Assembly (NCBI RefSeq): GCF_013155275.1
Contig: NZ_JABJXS010000006.1
Location: forward strand, 1 to 64,000
Origin: Brenneria sp. hezel4-2-4
GTDB lineage: Bacteria > Pseudomonadota > Gammaproteobacteria > Enterobacterales > Enterobacteriaceae
Direction: 5' to 3'
DNA length: 64,000 nucleotides
Part shown: positions 34,053-43,967 of the stretch, piece after piece
Numbering within the stretch: the stretch's first letter is position 1
How the letters are laid out: each line of letters begins with the position of its first letter
Notes under the pieces: model-generated
What the model was told of the DNA's origin: nothing
Database searches by the model: none
The model's input: the letters and a program-made list of their open reading frames with translations, nothing else
Program-made: the position numbers and the translations under genes

Positions 34053-35477
34053 TTATTTCTTTTTCGCTTTCGGGTTCGGCAGATCGGTGATGCTGCCTTC
34101 ATAAATTTCAGCCGCCAGACCGACAGACTCATGCAGCGTCGGGTGAGCATGGATGGTCAACGCGATATCTTCCGCATCGCAACCCATCTCGATCGCCAGA
34201 CCGATTTCGCCTAACAGTTCGCCCCCGTTAGTCCCGACAATCGCGCCGCCGATAACCCGGTGCGTTTCTTTGTCGAAAATCAGTTTGGTCATACCGTCCG
34301 AACAATCGGAAGCGATGGCGCGGCCGGACGCCGCCCACGGGAACGTAGCCGTTTCATAGCTGATGCCTTTCTCTTTCGCTTCTTTCTCGGTCAGACCAAC
34401 CCAGGCGACTTCCGGCTCGGTGTAAGCAATTGAAGGAATGACTTTCGGATCGAAGTAATGTTTTTTGCCGGCGATAACTTCCGCGGCCACGTGACCTTCA
34501 TGAACGCCTTTATGCGCCAGCATCGGCTGCCCGACGATGTCGCCGATTGCATAAATGTGCGGCACGTTGGTGCGCATTTGCTTATCCACGCGGATAAAAC
34601 CGCGATCGTCAACCTCAACCCCGGCCTGACCGGCATCCAGCTGTTTGCCGTTCGGCACACGTCCGATGGCCACCAGCACCGCATCATAACGCTGTGGTTC
34701 AGCCGGCGCTTTTTTGCCTTCCATCGTGACGTAGATACCGTCTTTTTTAGCTTCTACCGCGGTCACTTTGGTTTCCAGCATTAGCGTGAACTGCTTGCTG
34801 ATACGTTTAGTGAACACTTTGACGATGTCTTTATCGGCAGCCGGGATCACCTGATCGAACATTTCGACCACGTCGATCTGAGAACCCAGAGCATGATACA
34901 CGGTGCCCATTTCCAGACCGATAATGCCGCCGCCCATAATCAACAGGCGTTCCGGTACGTCTTTCAGCTCCAGCGCAGCGGTGGAATCCCATACGCGCGG
35001 ATCATCATGCGGAATAAACGGCAGTTGGATCGGACGGGAACCCGCCGCGATAATCGCGTTTTCAAAATTGATTGTCGTCTTGCCGTTTTCACCGTCAACC
35101 ACCAGCGTGTTGGCGCCGGTGAATTTGCCCAGGCCGTTAACCACTTTAACCTTACGGGCCTTCGCCATACCGGACAGGCCGCCGGTCAGTTGGTTAATCA
35201 CTTTTTCTTTCCACAGGCGAATTTTATCAATGTCGGTTTTAGGTTCGCCGAATACGATGCCGTGTTCCGCCAGCGCTTTGGCCTCTTCAATCACTTTGGC
35301 AACGTGCAATAATGCTTTGGAAGGGATACAGCCAACGTTCAGACACACGCCACCCAGCGTGGCATAGCGCTCAACCAGTACGGTTTCCAGGCCTAAATCC
35401 GCGCAACGGAAGGCAGCAGAATACCCTGCGGGGCCGGCACCAAGTACCACCACCTGAGCTTTAATTTCAGTACTCAT
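34053..35477 (-). CDS. lpdA: Dihydrolipoamide dehydrogenase, E3 of the 2-oxoacid dehydrogenases
   Basis: The 474-residue product matches E. coli Lpd almost residue for residue. It is the FAD enzyme that reoxidises dihydrolipoamide in pyruvate and 2-oxoglutarate dehydrogenases and in glycine cleavage. The FAD motif GAGPAGYSAAFRCA is at residues 13-26, the redox-active disulfide is in GGVCLNVGCIPSK, the NAD motif is GGGIIGLEMG, and the catalytic His-Glu pair is in HAHPTLHESVG. I use the second of two adjacent ATG codons (MSTEIKAQVV, 35477), which gives the E. coli length. It follows aceF but a terminator intervenes at 35661-35690, so it has its own promoter in 35481-35660 as well as any read-through. 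Confidence 0.98.
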   Translation of the reverse strand: MSTEIKAQVVVLGAGPAGYSAAFRCADLGLETVLVERYATLGGVCLNVGCIPSKALLHVAKVIEEAKALAEHGIVFGEPKTDIDKIRLWKEKVINQLTGGLSGMAKARKVKVVNGLGKFTGANTLVVDGENGKTTINFENAIIAAGSRPIQLPFIPHDDPRVWDSTAALELKDVPERLLIMGGGIIGLEMGTVYHALGSQIDVVEMFDQVIPAADKDIVKVFTKRISKQFTLMLETKVTAVEAKKDGIYVTMEGKKAPAEPQRYDAVLVAIGRVPNGKQLDAGQAGVEVDDRGFIRVDKQMRTNVPHIYAIGDIVGQPMLAHKGVHEGHVAAEVIAGKKHYFDPKVIPSIAYTEPEVAWVGLTEKEAKEKGISYETATFPWAASGRAIASDCSDGMTKLIFDKETHRVIGGAIVGTNGGELLGEIGLAIEMGCDAEDIALTIHAHPTLHESVGLAAEIYEGSITDLPNPKAKKK

Positions 35478-35660
35478 CATGACCTCTTAATTAATTTCCG
35501 GCGGGTCTGTGACGTCATTGTTATTGAGTCTTAACGCCCTCTTCCACCGGGACGTGTCCTTGTCGCTGTAGTGTACAAAATCGTTAACAATTTTGAAACA
35601 ACAAGCGACTAACGATTTGTCCTTAATCACTGATAGCTGTAGCAAACGACAGCTTACCAG

Positions 35661-35690
35661 AAAAAAGCCGGCCGTCAGGCCGGCTTTTTC
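35661..35690 (-). terminator. Terminator between aceF and lpdA
   Basis: GCCGGCC-GTCA-GGCCGGC (35667-35684) has A-runs before and T-runs after on both strands, so it is a symmetrical intrinsic terminator. It lies 9 bases after the aceF stop and probably ends most pdhR-aceEF transcripts before lpdA. Confidence 0.85.
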
Positions 35691-35692
35691 GA

Positions 35693-37297
35693 TTACATCA
35701 CCAGACGGCGAATGTCAGACAACATATTGTTGATGATGGTAATAAAGCGCGCACCATCAGCACCGTCAATGACACGGTGGTCGAAAGACAGAGAGATCGG
35801 CATCATCAGACGCGGCGTAAACTCTTTACCATTCCAGACCGGTTCCATCGCCGACTTAGACACCCCCAGGATAGCCACTTCCGGCGCGTTGACAATCGGC
35901 GCGAAATGCGTCGTACCCAGGCCGCCGATGCTGGAGATGGTGAAGCATCCGCCCTGCATTTCGCCCGCGGTCAACTTACCGTCACGCGCTTTCTTAGAGA
36001 TAGTCATCAGTTCGCGGGACAGCTCGATGATGCCTTTCTTGTTCACGTCTTTGAACACCGGAACCACCAGCCCATTAGGCGTATCCACCGCCACGCCGAT
36101 ATTGATGTATTTCTTCAGCGTCAGTTTCTGAGCATCTTCAGACAGCGAACTGTTGAAACGCGGCATCTGCTCCAGCGCATAGGCAACGGCTTTCATGATG
36201 AAAACCACCGGGGTGATCTTCACATCCAGTTTTTTCTTCTCTGCTTCCACGTTCTGCTGTTTACGGAACGCTTCCAGATCGGTGATATCCGTTTTGTCGA
36301 AATGCGTAACGTGCGGGATCATCACCCAGTTACGGCTGAGGTTGGCACCGGAGATTTTCTGGATACGTCCCAGCTCGACTTCTTCAATTTCACCGAATTT
36401 GCTGAAGTCCACTTTCGGCCACGGCAGCATGCCTGGCAGACCGCCGCCGGTAGCGGCAGGCGCGGACTCGGCGCGTTTCACCGCGTCTTTCACGTAAGCC
36501 TGAACGTCTTCGCGCAGGATCCGCCCTTTACGCCCGGTTCCCTTCACTTTCGCCAGATTCACGCCGAATTCACGCGCCAGACGACGGATAACCGGCGTCG
36601 CGTGAACATAGGCGTCATTTTCGGCAAACTCGCCCTTGCCTTCCGCTTTGGCGGCTGGCGCAGGAGCAGCGGCGGCTGGTTCTTCTTTCTTCGCCGGGGC
36701 GGCATCCTGCTGACTGGCCGCCGGAGCGGAAGCCGGGGCGGCGCCTTCAACTTCAAACACCATGATCGGCGAGCCGGTTTTCACTTTGTCGCCGGTGTTG
36801 ATTTTGATTTCTTTCACCACGCCGGCGAACGGCGCCGGCACTTCCATCGACGCCTTGTCGCCTTCAACGGTGATCAAAGACTGCTCGGCTTCAACGCTGT
36901 CGCCGACTTTAACCAGCACTTCGGTGACTTCGACTTCGTCATCGCCAATGTCCGGTACGGCAACATCTTTACTGGCGCTGGCGGCGGCGGCGGCCGGTTT
37001 GGCCTCTTCTTTCGGCTCTTCTTTCTTCTCTTCAGCCTTGGCGGGCGCGGCATCGGCCGCGCCGTCGGCGGAATCGAAAATCATAATCAGCTTGCCGGTT
37101 TCCACTTTATCGCCGACGGAAACTTTGATCTCTTTTACTACACCGGCCTGCGGAGAAGGCACTTCCATAGAAGCCTTATCGCCTTCTACGGTGATCAGCG
37201 ACTGTTCAACTTCAACCTTGTCGCCTACCTTCACCAACACTTCGGTGACTTCAACTTCATCTGCACCGATGTCCGGTACCTTGATTTCGATAGCCAT
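35693..37297 (-). CDS. aceF: Dihydrolipoyl acetyltransferase E2 with two lipoyl domains
   Basis: The 534-residue product is pyruvate dehydrogenase E2. It has two lipoyl domains, each with [11 protein letters not shown] and the lipoylated lysines at Lys41 and Lys148, joined by Ala/Pro/Glu/Lys-rich linkers. The peripheral subunit-binding domain ([21 protein letters not shown]) follows, then the catalytic domain ending with [16 protein letters not shown], which contains the active-site His and Asp. E. coli AceF has three lipoyl domains and 630 residues, so this copy is about 96 residues, one domain, shorter. Lipoyl number varies naturally and one is enough for activity. It lies 14 bases downstream of aceE in the pdhR-aceE-aceF operon. 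Confidence 0.97.
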   Translation of the reverse strand: MAIEIKVPDIGADEVEVTEVLVKVGDKVEVEQSLITVEGDKASMEVPSPQAGVVKEIKVSVGDKVETGKLIMIFDSADGAADAAPAKAEEKKEEPKEEAKPAAAAASASKDVAVPDIGDDEVEVTEVLVKVGDSVEAEQSLITVEGDKASMEVPAPFAGVVKEIKINTGDKVKTGSPIMVFEVEGAAPASAPAASQQDAAPAKKEEPAAAAPAPAAKAEGKGEFAENDAYVHATPVIRRLAREFGVNLAKVKGTGRKGRILREDVQAYVKDAVKRAESAPAATGGGLPGMLPWPKVDFSKFGEIEEVELGRIQKISGANLSRNWVMIPHVTHFDKTDITDLEAFRKQQNVEAEKKKLDVKITPVVFIMKAVAYALEQMPRFNSSLSEDAQKLTLKKYINIGVAVDTPNGLVVPVFKDVNKKGIIELSRELMTISKKARDGKLTAGEMQGGCFTISSIGGLGTTHFAPIVNAPEVAILGVSKSAMEPVWNGKEFTPRLMMPISLSFDHRVIDGADGARFITIINNMLSDIRRLVM

Positions 37298-37311
37298 GTA
37301 ATCTTTACCTC

Positions 37312-39975
37312 TTATGCCAGACGCGGGTTGACTTTATCTGCATCGATATCGAATTTGACGATAGCGTCAGCAACCACTTTCTTATCGATTTCACCGCGTT
37401 TAGCCAGTTCACCCAGAGCCGCAACCACGACGTAAGACGCATCCACTTCAAAGTGGTGACGCAGGTTCTCACGGCTGTCGGAACGGCCGAAACCGTCAGT
37501 GCCCAGAACGCGATAATCGCTGGCCGGGATGAAGTTACGAATTTGCTCGGCAAACAGCTTCATGTAGTCGGTTGAGGCTACGGCCGGCGCATCGCTCAAT
37601 ACCTGCGCCACATAAGGCACGCGAGGTTCGTCGGCCGGGTGCAGCATATTCCAACGCTCGCAATCCTGACCATCACGCGCCAGCTCGGTGAAGGAGGTGA
37701 CGCTGAATACATCGGAACCGATGCCGTAATCTTTCGCCAGAATCTGCGCGGCTTCACGCACGTGGCGCAGGATAGAACCGGAACCCAGCAGTTGGACCTT
37801 ACCTTTGCCGCCTTCGACCGTTTCCAGCTTATAGATACCCTTACGGATACCCTCTTCCGCACCCTGCGGCATCGCCGGCATGTGGTAGTTTTCATTCAGC
37901 GTGGTGATGTAGTAGTAGATGTTTTCCTGCGCTTCGCCATACATACGATGCAAACCGTCATGCATGATGACAGCGACTTCGTAAGCATAGGCCGGATCGT
38001 AGGAAATACAGTTCGGGATCGTCAGCGACTGAATGTGGCTGTGGCCGTCTTCATGCTGCAAGCCTTCGCCGTTCAGCGTGGTGCGGCCCGACGTACCGCC
38101 GATCAGGAAGCCGCGCGCCTGTTGGTCGCCTGCCGCCCAGCACAGATCGCCGATACGCTGGAAGCCGAACATCGAGTAGTAGATGTAGAACGGGATCATC
38201 GGCAGGTCGTTAGTGCTGTAAGACGTCGCCGCCGCCAGCCAGGATGAACCGGCGCCCAGTTCGTTGATCCCTTCTTGCAGAATCTGGCCTTTTTCGTCTT
38301 CTTTGTAGTAAGCAACCTGCTCACGGTCCTGCGGGGTGTACTGCTGACCGTTCGGGCTGTAGATACCGATCTGACGGAACAGACCTTCCATACCGAAGGT
38401 ACGCGCTTCATCGGCGATGATCGGAACCAGACGATCTTTGATCGACTTGTTTTTCAACATCACGTTCAGGACGCGGACGAAAGCGATAGTGGTGGAAATT
38501 TCTTTGTTCTGCTCTTCCAGCAGCGTGCTGAAATCTTCCAGCGTCGGCAGTTCCAGTTTTTCACTGAATTTCGGCAAACGGGTCGGCAGGTAGCCTTCCA
38601 ACGCCTGACGGCGTTCGTGCAGGTATTTGTACTCTTCGGAGTCTTTATCGAAAGTGATAAGCGGCAGTTTTTCGATGTTATCGTCGCTAACCGGCACATT
38701 GAAACGATCGCGGAAGTAACGTACGCCTTCCATGTTGATTTTCTTGACCTGGTGAGCGATGTTTTTACCTTCAGCCGCATCACCCATACCATAGCCTTTA
38801 ATGGTATGCGCCAGAATAACGATCGGTTTGCCTTTGGTTTCCTGCGCTCTTTTCAGAGCGGCGTAGACTTTCTTCGGATCGTGACCGCCACGGTTCAACG
38901 CCCAAATCTGGTCGTCGGTCCAGTCTTTGACCAGCGCCGCCGTTTCAGGATATTTACCGAAGAAGTGCTCACGCACATAAGCGCCGTTTTTGGATTTGAA
39001 AGTCTGGTAGTCGCCGTCAACGGTTTCGTTCATCAGTTGGACCAGTTTACCGCTGGTGTCTTTACGCAGCAGTTCGTCCCAACGCGCGCCCCAGATAACC
39101 TTGATCACTTCCCAGCCGGCGCCGCCGAAAATGCCTTCCAGTTCGTTAATGATTTTACCATTACCGGTAACCGGGCCATCCAGACGTTGCAGGTTACAGT
39201 TGATAACGAACACCAGATTGTCCAGTTTTTCGCGGGTGGCGATAGTGATCGCCCCTTTGGATTCCGGCTCGTCCATTTCACCGTCGCCCAGAAACGCGTA
39301 AACGGTTTGCTTAGACGTATCTTTCAGACCGCGATGTTCCAGATACTTCAGGAACTTAGCCTGATAGATGGCGCCGATCGGCCCCAACCCCATCGAAACG
39401 GTCGGGAACTGCCAGAATTCCGGCATCAGTTTGGGATGCGGGTAAGAAGACAGACCTTTACCGTGAACTTCCTGACGGAAGTTGTTCATCTGCTCTTCGG
39501 TCAGACGGCCTTCAAGGAAAGCGCGGGCATAAATGCCGGGAGAAATGTGGCCCTGGAAGTAAACCAGATCGCCGCCGTCCTGCGCGTTACGCGCGCGGAA
39601 GAAGTGGTTGAAGCACACTTCATAGAAGGTTGCGGAAGACTGGAAAGACGCCATGTGGCCGCCCAGATCCAGATCTTTTTTCGACGCGCGCAGCACGGTC
39701 ATGATCGCGTTCCAGCGGATCGCGGAGCGAATACGTCTCTCCAGATCCTGATTACCTGGATAGTCCGGCTCGTCTTCCACTGCGATGGTATTGACGTATT
39801 GGCGAGCGGCACTGCCAGCGGCAACGCTCACTCCGCCTTTGCGCGCTTCGCTCAATACCTGATCAATCAGGAACTGAGCGCGCTCAACACCCTCTTCACG
39901 GATGACCGATTCGATCGCCTGCAGCCAGTCGCGGGTTTCGATCGGATCCACGTCATTATTTAAACGATCTGACAT
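37312..39975 (-). CDS. aceE: Pyruvate dehydrogenase E1 component, homodimeric
   Basis: The 887-residue product has the E. coli AceE length and sequence. It decarboxylates pyruvate with thiamine diphosphate and passes the acetyl group to lipoyl-AceF. The thiamine-binding motif runs from GDGEMDEPE to [11 protein letters not shown] in the first third; active-site histidines are in the [17 protein letters not shown] and YQGHISPG regions. The start [17 protein letters not shown] at 39975 agrees with E. coli. It follows pdhR by 140 bases on the same strand and is controlled with it through the PdhR operator at 40913-40929. Confidence 0.98.
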   Translation of the reverse strand: MSDRLNNDVDPIETRDWLQAIESVIREEGVERAQFLIDQVLSEARKGGVSVAAGSAARQYVNTIAVEDEPDYPGNQDLERRIRSAIRWNAIMTVLRASKKDLDLGGHMASFQSSATFYEVCFNHFFRARNAQDGGDLVYFQGHISPGIYARAFLEGRLTEEQMNNFRQEVHGKGLSSYPHPKLMPEFWQFPTVSMGLGPIGAIYQAKFLKYLEHRGLKDTSKQTVYAFLGDGEMDEPESKGAITIATREKLDNLVFVINCNLQRLDGPVTGNGKIINELEGIFGGAGWEVIKVIWGARWDELLRKDTSGKLVQLMNETVDGDYQTFKSKNGAYVREHFFGKYPETAALVKDWTDDQIWALNRGGHDPKKVYAALKRAQETKGKPIVILAHTIKGYGMGDAAEGKNIAHQVKKINMEGVRYFRDRFNVPVSDDNIEKLPLITFDKDSEEYKYLHERRQALEGYLPTRLPKFSEKLELPTLEDFSTLLEEQNKEISTTIAFVRVLNVMLKNKSIKDRLVPIIADEARTFGMEGLFRQIGIYSPNGQQYTPQDREQVAYYKEDEKGQILQEGINELGAGSSWLAAATSYSTNDLPMIPFYIYYSMFGFQRIGDLCWAAGDQQARGFLIGGTSGRTTLNGEGLQHEDGHSHIQSLTIPNCISYDPAYAYEVAVIMHDGLHRMYGEAQENIYYYITTLNENYHMPAMPQGAEEGIRKGIYKLETVEGGKGKVQLLGSGSILRHVREAAQILAKDYGIGSDVFSVTSFTELARDGQDCERWNMLHPADEPRVPYVAQVLSDAPAVASTDYMKLFAEQIRNFIPASDYRVLGTDGFGRSDSRENLRHHFEVDASYVVVAALGELAKRGEIDKKVVADAIVKFDIDADKVNPRLA

Positions 39976-40115
39976 GGTTATTCCTTATCTTCTCTAATAA
40001 GTTAGTTTGTTGGAGCCTGTCTTCTTGCGCTCTGCCGTATAGCTATAAGTAAAGCACATGAAGACAGGCTCATCGTCGTAGTCGCCGCATTCAGCGTCCC
40101 AACCAGGTAGGACGC

Positions 40116-40880
40116 TCAATCCTTGCGCTGCTGGAGCCGACGCAGCGATCTTTCGCGCCGACTATTTTCCCGGTTAAGATCCAGCAATACTTCCTCAATA
40201 AACGCCAGATGGCGGTGTGATGCCTCGCGCGCCTTCTCGGGCTCACGGGCAACAATCGCCTCAAAAATTCCAGCGCGATGAATGCTCACCTGCGCCAGCA
40301 CTTCCCGGCTTAGATAAAGCAATTCAAAATTCTGTCTCACGTTCTGTTCCAGCATCGGCCCCATGCAGCGCAGCAGATGCAGCAGCACCACATTATGCGT
40401 GGCCTCGGTGACCGCAATCTGATACTGCATAACCGCTTCCGACTCGGATGCTAAATCCCCCGCATCTCTGGCCTGCTGAATGGCCTCATGACAATCCCGG
40501 ATACGTTGCAAATCTGACTCTGTGCCACGTAACGCGGCATAATAGGCCGCAATACCTTCCAGCGCGTGGCGGGTTTCCAGCAGATCAAATTGTGATTCGG
40601 GATGATTACTCAGTAATTCCGCCAGCGGATCGCTGACGCTTTGCCAGAGATTGGCCTGAACGAAGGTGCCGCCGCCCTGACGGCGCAAAAGTAATCCTTT
40701 GGCTTCCAGACGTTGAATGGCTTCTCTCAGAGAGGGGCGGGAAACATCGAACTGTTTGGCCAGTTCGCGCTCCGGAGGGAGCTTCTCGCCGGGGCGCAGA
40801 GTGCCCTCAAGGATCAGAAATTCCAGTTGCTGCTCAATCACATCTGACAGTTTGGGCTGACGGATTTTGCTGTATGCCAT
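40116..40880 (-). CDS. pdhR: Pyruvate-responsive repressor PdhR
   Basis: The 254-residue product has the E. coli PdhR length. It has a FadR-subfamily GntR fold: an N-terminal winged helix ([30 protein letters not shown]) and an all-helical effector domain that binds pyruvate. PdhR represses its own operon and respiratory genes when pyruvate is low. The perfect operator at 40913-40929 lies 33-49 bases upstream of its ATG, so self-repression is conserved. Start [16 protein letters not shown] is as in E. coli. Confidence 0.97.
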   Translation of the reverse strand: MAYSKIRQPKLSDVIEQQLEFLILEGTLRPGEKLPPERELAKQFDVSRPSLREAIQRLEAKGLLLRRQGGGTFVQANLWQSVSDPLAELLSNHPESQFDLLETRHALEGIAAYYAALRGTESDLQRIRDCHEAIQQARDAGDLASESEAVMQYQIAVTEATHNVVLLHLLRCMGPMLEQNVRQNFELLYLSREVLAQVSIHRAGIFEAIVAREPEKAREASHRHLAFIEEVLLDLNRENSRRERSLRRLQQRKD

Positions 40881-40912
40881 GGTGGATTCATCTCTGCGAA
40901 TAGCGCGGAGTC

Positions 40913-40929
40913 AATTGGTAATACCAATT
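40913..40929. promoter_or_regulatory. pdhR: PdhR operator, perfect match
   Basis: AATTGGTAATACCAATT is an exact 7-3-7 palindrome and matches the known PdhR consensus AATTGGT-N3-ACCAATT at every defined position. It lies just upstream of pdhR where the promoter is expected. Confidence 0.92.
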
Positions 40930-41054
40930 TCAAAAACGTGACGCTAAAGTAACAAAGTATTCACCTTCTGTCCATAAGGACGTGGGGTAAAATCACCAAT
41001 CCCACCATATTTTAACAAATGCACGAAAGATATACGGCAAAGTGATAGGGCGCC

Positions 41055-41069
41055 AGTGGTATTACCATT
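41055..41069. promoter_or_regulatory. Second PdhR-like palindrome, weak
   Basis: TGGTATTACCA (41057-41067) keeps the central GGT-N3-ACC of the PdhR site but loses the outer AAT/ATT. It lies 128 bases further from pdhR than the main operator and could be an auxiliary site or chance. Confidence 0.3.
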
Positions 41070-41450
41070 AATCCTCTTGCGTATGTTTTAACTTTTATGA
41101 AACCTAAAGCAGGCAATGCTGAACCGTTTAAATAACCAATAATTGAATTTAAATTCAAAATAAATGAATTTTTATGAAAATATGCATTTGAGGATAATGC
41201 TGTGGCCTGGTGCAATTCGTGCACAGAATTGGGCAAGTTCACCGGATGGTAAGAAAAGACATCGTGAAAGAGTAAAGGTAAAAAAAGAACGCCCGACGTT
41301 ATCAGGCCATCGGCTGAGGATTTATGGGCGAGACATTGATGTCGTTATAATTATTCTTTACTGACCCGTAAGAAATCAGTGCAATCTTGTTTGCTTGCCA
41401 CTATTCTCTGACCAACGATAGATGTCGGATAATATTAGCCAGCATCTCAT

Positions 41451-41490
41451 CGTAAAAATAAAATTACACCAACGTAAAAGAGTTAATACA
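41451..41490 (+). promoter_or_regulatory. aroP: Tandem TyrR boxes before aroP
   Basis: CGTAAA-AATAAA-ATTACA (41451-41468) matches the TyrR consensus TGTAAA-N6-TTTACA at 10 of 12 positions, and CGTAAA-AGAGTT-AATACA (41473-41490) at 9 of 12. Their centres are 22 bp apart, about two helical turns, the strong-plus-weak box spacing known for TyrR. They lie 43-82 bases before the aroP start, as expected for repression of an aromatic amino acid permease. Confidence 0.65.
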
Positions 41491-41532
41491 ACTGAGCTTA
41501 TGATCGGCTCACAATGGCAGAGGGTAAAATTG

Positions 41533-42891
41533 ATGGATGATCAACAACAGGATGGAGCACTCAAGCGTGGCTTGAAAAACCGTCATATTCAGTTGATTGC
41601 CCTGGGTGGCGCGGTCGGTACCGGGCTTTTTCTCGGGATCGCTCAAACAATCAAAATGGCTGGGCCGTCAGTCATTTTAGGGTACGCCATCGGCGGGCTG
41701 ATCGCCTTTCTTATCATGCGTCAACTGGGGGAAATGGTGGTAGAGGAACCGGTGGCAGGTTCTTTCAGCCACTTTGCTTATAAGTACTGGGGAAATTTCG
41801 CCGGTTTCGCCTCCGGCTGGAACTACTGGGTGTTGTACGTGCTGGTTGCCATGGCGGAACTGAGCGCGGTGGGTATTTATGTCCAGTATTGGTGGCCCGA
41901 TATTCCCACCTGGGTTTCCGCCGCCGTTTTCTTTCTGGTGATTAACGCCATTAATCTGGCGAACGTCAAAATTTACGGTGAAATGGAATTCTGGTTTGCC
42001 ATCATTAAGGTGGCGGCCATTATCGGTATGATCGTCTTTGGCGGCTGGCTGTTGATCAGCGGCACAGGCGGCCCGGAAGCGACGGTCACCAACCTGTGGG
42101 CGCAGGGAGGGTTCTTCCCGAACGGCACCACCGGCCTGGTGATGGCAATGGCGGTCATCATGTTCTCATTCGGCGGACTGGAGCTGGTCGGCATCACCGC
42201 CGCTGAAGCTGATGACCCGCAAAAAAGCATTCCACGGGCAACCAATCAGGTTATCTACCGTATTCTGATCTTCTATATCGGTTCTCTGACCATTCTGCTG
42301 TCGCTGTACCCATGGGGTAAAGTGGTCGAAGGCGGCAGCCCGTTTGTGATGATCTTCCATGAACTGAACAGCAATGTGGTGGCGACCGTACTGAACATCG
42401 TGGTGCTGACCGCCGCGCTGTCGGTGTACAACAGCTGTGTGTACTGTAATAGCCGCATGTTGTACGGTCTGGCAAAACAGGGCAACGGCCCTAAAGTGCT
42501 GAAAACGGTCGACAGCCGCGGCGTACCGGTGGTTGCCATTGGCCTTTCGGCTCTGGCTACCGCGCTCTGCGTACTGATCAACTACCTGATCCCAGGCAAG
42601 GCCTTTGCGTTGTTGATGGCGCTGGTGGTTTCCGCCCTGGTGATCAACTGGGCGATGATCAGCCTTGCCCACCTGAAGTTCCGGGCGAAAAAAGACAGCG
42701 AAGGCACCGTAACCAAGTTTAAAGCGCTGTTTTATCCGCTGGGCAACTATCTCTGCTTGTTATTCCTGGCGGGGATTCTGGTCATCATGTACCTGACGCC
42801 GGAGATTCAGATTTCCGTGCTGTTGATCCCGGTATGGCTGGTTATTCTCGGCATCGGTTACTTTATCAAACAGAAAAATCAACGCCGTTAA
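41533..42891 (+). CDS. aroP: Aromatic amino acid permease AroP
   Basis: The 452-residue product is a 12-helix amino acid:proton symporter of the APC family, importing phenylalanine, tyrosine and tryptophan. It is closely similar to E. coli AroP (457) from LKRGLKNRHIQLIALGGAVG through EMVVEEPVAGSFSHFAYKYW to the end. The start is ATG 41533 (MDDQQQDGALKRG), with AGAGGG upstream and agreement with E. coli; an upstream ATG at 41422 would add 37 residues and run through the TyrR boxes. It is divergent from pdhR, as in E. coli, and probably repressed by TyrR with aromatic amino acids. Confidence 0.96.
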   Translation: MDDQQQDGALKRGLKNRHIQLIALGGAVGTGLFLGIAQTIKMAGPSVILGYAIGGLIAFLIMRQLGEMVVEEPVAGSFSHFAYKYWGNFAGFASGWNYWVLYVLVAMAELSAVGIYVQYWWPDIPTWVSAAVFFLVINAINLANVKIYGEMEFWFAIIKVAAIIGMIVFGGWLLISGTGGPEATVTNLWAQGGFFPNGTTGLVMAMAVIMFSFGGLELVGITAAEADDPQKSIPRATNQVIYRILIFYIGSLTILLSLYPWGKVVEGGSPFVMIFHELNSNVVATVLNIVVLTAALSVYNSCVYCNSRMLYGLAKQGNGPKVLKTVDSRGVPVVAIGLSALATALCVLINYLIPGKAFALLMALVVSALVINWAMISLAHLKFRAKKDSEGTVTKFKALFYPLGNYLCLLFLAGILVIMYLTPEIQISVLLIPVWLVILGIGYFIKQKNQRR

Positions 42892-42912
42892 GGTTTCATC
42901 CGACTGTTACAA

Positions 42913-42933
42913 TGGCCGATGTTTTATCGGCCA
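42913..42933 (+). terminator. Terminator-like hairpin after aroP
   Basis: TGGCCGAT-GTTTT-ATCGGCCA is a perfect 8-bp stem 22 bases past the aroP stop, without a clear T-run. A partly related AATGGCCGATATCT...GCCATTTTTCATTT sequence lies at 43066-43096, on the other side of the element at 42942-43062, and has the T-run this one lacks. Confidence 0.5.
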
Positions 42934-42941
42934 CTCAGACC

Positions 42942-43062
42942 GTTGACAAAGCCCGTTATTAGGGAGAGCGTGGCGAGGGGCCGTAGCGGCGTAAGCCGCC
43001 GGAGCGCCCCTCGGTACGGTAGGCCCGGGTATCTCAGGCTTACAGACGACTTTGTCAGCAAC
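42942..43062. repeat. MITE-like element with inverted ends and a long internal hairpin
   Basis: GTTGACAAAG (42942-42951) is mirrored at the other end by CTTTGTCAGCAAC (43050-43062), an imperfect terminal inverted repeat with two extra bases. Inside, CGAGGGGC (42974-42981) pairs exactly with GCCCCTCG (43006-43013), and GCGGC-GTAA-GCCGC (42986-42999) forms a nested tetraloop stem. No coding capacity is present. It sits between the convergent aroP and ampE genes. Size and structure fit a small non-autonomous mobile element or REP-like palindrome. Confidence 0.5.
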
Positions 43063-43112
43063 CTCAATGGCCGATATCTATCCGCCATTTTTCATTTCTG
43101 CCGCAGTAAGAT

Positions 43113-43967
43113 TTATACCAGCGCGCCGTAAATCGTCAGTAAAGCCACCACCACCACCAGCGCCAGCGTCACCTTTTTCGCCAACGTCACCGCCGCCTTC
43201 GGCGTTTCGACCGGATCGATATGCGGTTCTCGCGCCAGCGAAAATTGCGCCAGTTGAGTCAACACCCAATATTGTGAATTGCGATAGTCTCCCAGAGAAG
43301 CAAACCAGGCCGGTAATGCCTTCTCGCCGTGTCCCAGCAGCGCGTAGACCACGCCGGCCAAACGTACCGGGATCCAGTCAAGCCAGTGCAACAGGCTATC
43401 AACCCCCGACTGCGCGCGCGCCAGCGGCGTATGATGACGCGCCAGCCAGGTCTGCCGGGCACGCAAAAAAGCATAGCCGGCCACGGCGACAGGACCATAA
43501 GGGCCTGCCACGGTAAACCAAAACAGCGGAGCTAAATAAAACCGGAAATTAATCCATAACAAGGCATTTTGTAGCTCTTTCAAGCGTTCACTTTCTCCGG
43601 TGCCGACCGGTAAACCGTGGATCAAGGCTAACTCCGCCGCCATTTCCTGACTCGCGTCCTGTTCGCCGCGCTGGGCCGACTGAAGATAGCGGCGATAGTG
43701 CTGACGAACATTCCCCGCGCCAATACACATCATGCCGATCAAAATCCACAGCAGTAACAGAATAAGACCGAATAAAATCCCCTCCGCCAGCCACAACACG
43801 GCGGCCACAGCCCCCATACAGCACAATGTCAGAAACAGGGTCTGAAATAAGGACGGAGAAGGCAGATGACGAAACACGACTTCAAGACGGTGATCCAACT
43901 GCCAATGCTCGCCTTGTTTAAACAGACGTTCCCACGCCAATACCAGCAACAATGTAAACAGCGTCAT
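43113..43967 (-). CDS. ampE: AmpE, inner-membrane regulatory protein
   Basis: The 284-residue product has the same length as E. coli AmpE and shares its N-terminus ([27 protein letters not shown]). It has about four membrane helices: residues 1-11, two between 45 and 85, and a C-terminal one ([19 protein letters not shown]). AmpE is linked to AmpD in beta-lactamase induction and has been proposed as a sensor, but its activity is not defined. Its start overlaps the ampD stop by 4 bases (ATGA), so the two are translationally coupled. Confidence 0.96.
   Translation of the reverse strand: MTLFTLLLVLAWERLFKQGEHWQLDHRLEVVFRHLPSPSLFQTLFLTLCCMGAVAAVLWLAEGILFGLILLLLWILIGMMCIGAGNVRQHYRRYLQSAQRGEQDASQEMAAELALIHGLPVGTGESERLKELQNALLWINFRFYLAPLFWFTVAGPYGPVAVAGYAFLRARQTWLARHHTPLARAQSGVDSLLHWLDWIPVRLAGVVYALLGHGEKALPAWFASLGDYRNSQYWVLTQLAQFSLAREPHIDPVETPKAAVTLAKKVTLALVVVVALLTIYGALV

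Larger units (their letters stand above)
40881..41532. other. Divergent regulatory region between pdhR and aroP
   Basis: This 652-base spacer has no gene I can support; open frames at 41012-41242 (minus) and 41164-41364 (plus) lack good starts and homology. It contains the PdhR operator (40913-40929), a second weaker palindrome (41055-41069) and tandem TyrR boxes (41451-41490). Confidence 0.6.

Noticed and set aside
35777-37435. Plus-strand open frame of about 550 codons opposite aceF
   Set aside because: It is antisense to aceF and its Ala/Glu-rich linkers; strongly biased composition, no independent support.
38275-39963. Long plus-strand open frame of about 560 codons opposite aceE
   Set aside because: It is the antisense of aceE, kept open by the codon use of that highly conserved gene; the predicted protein resembles nothing and has no ribosome binding site.
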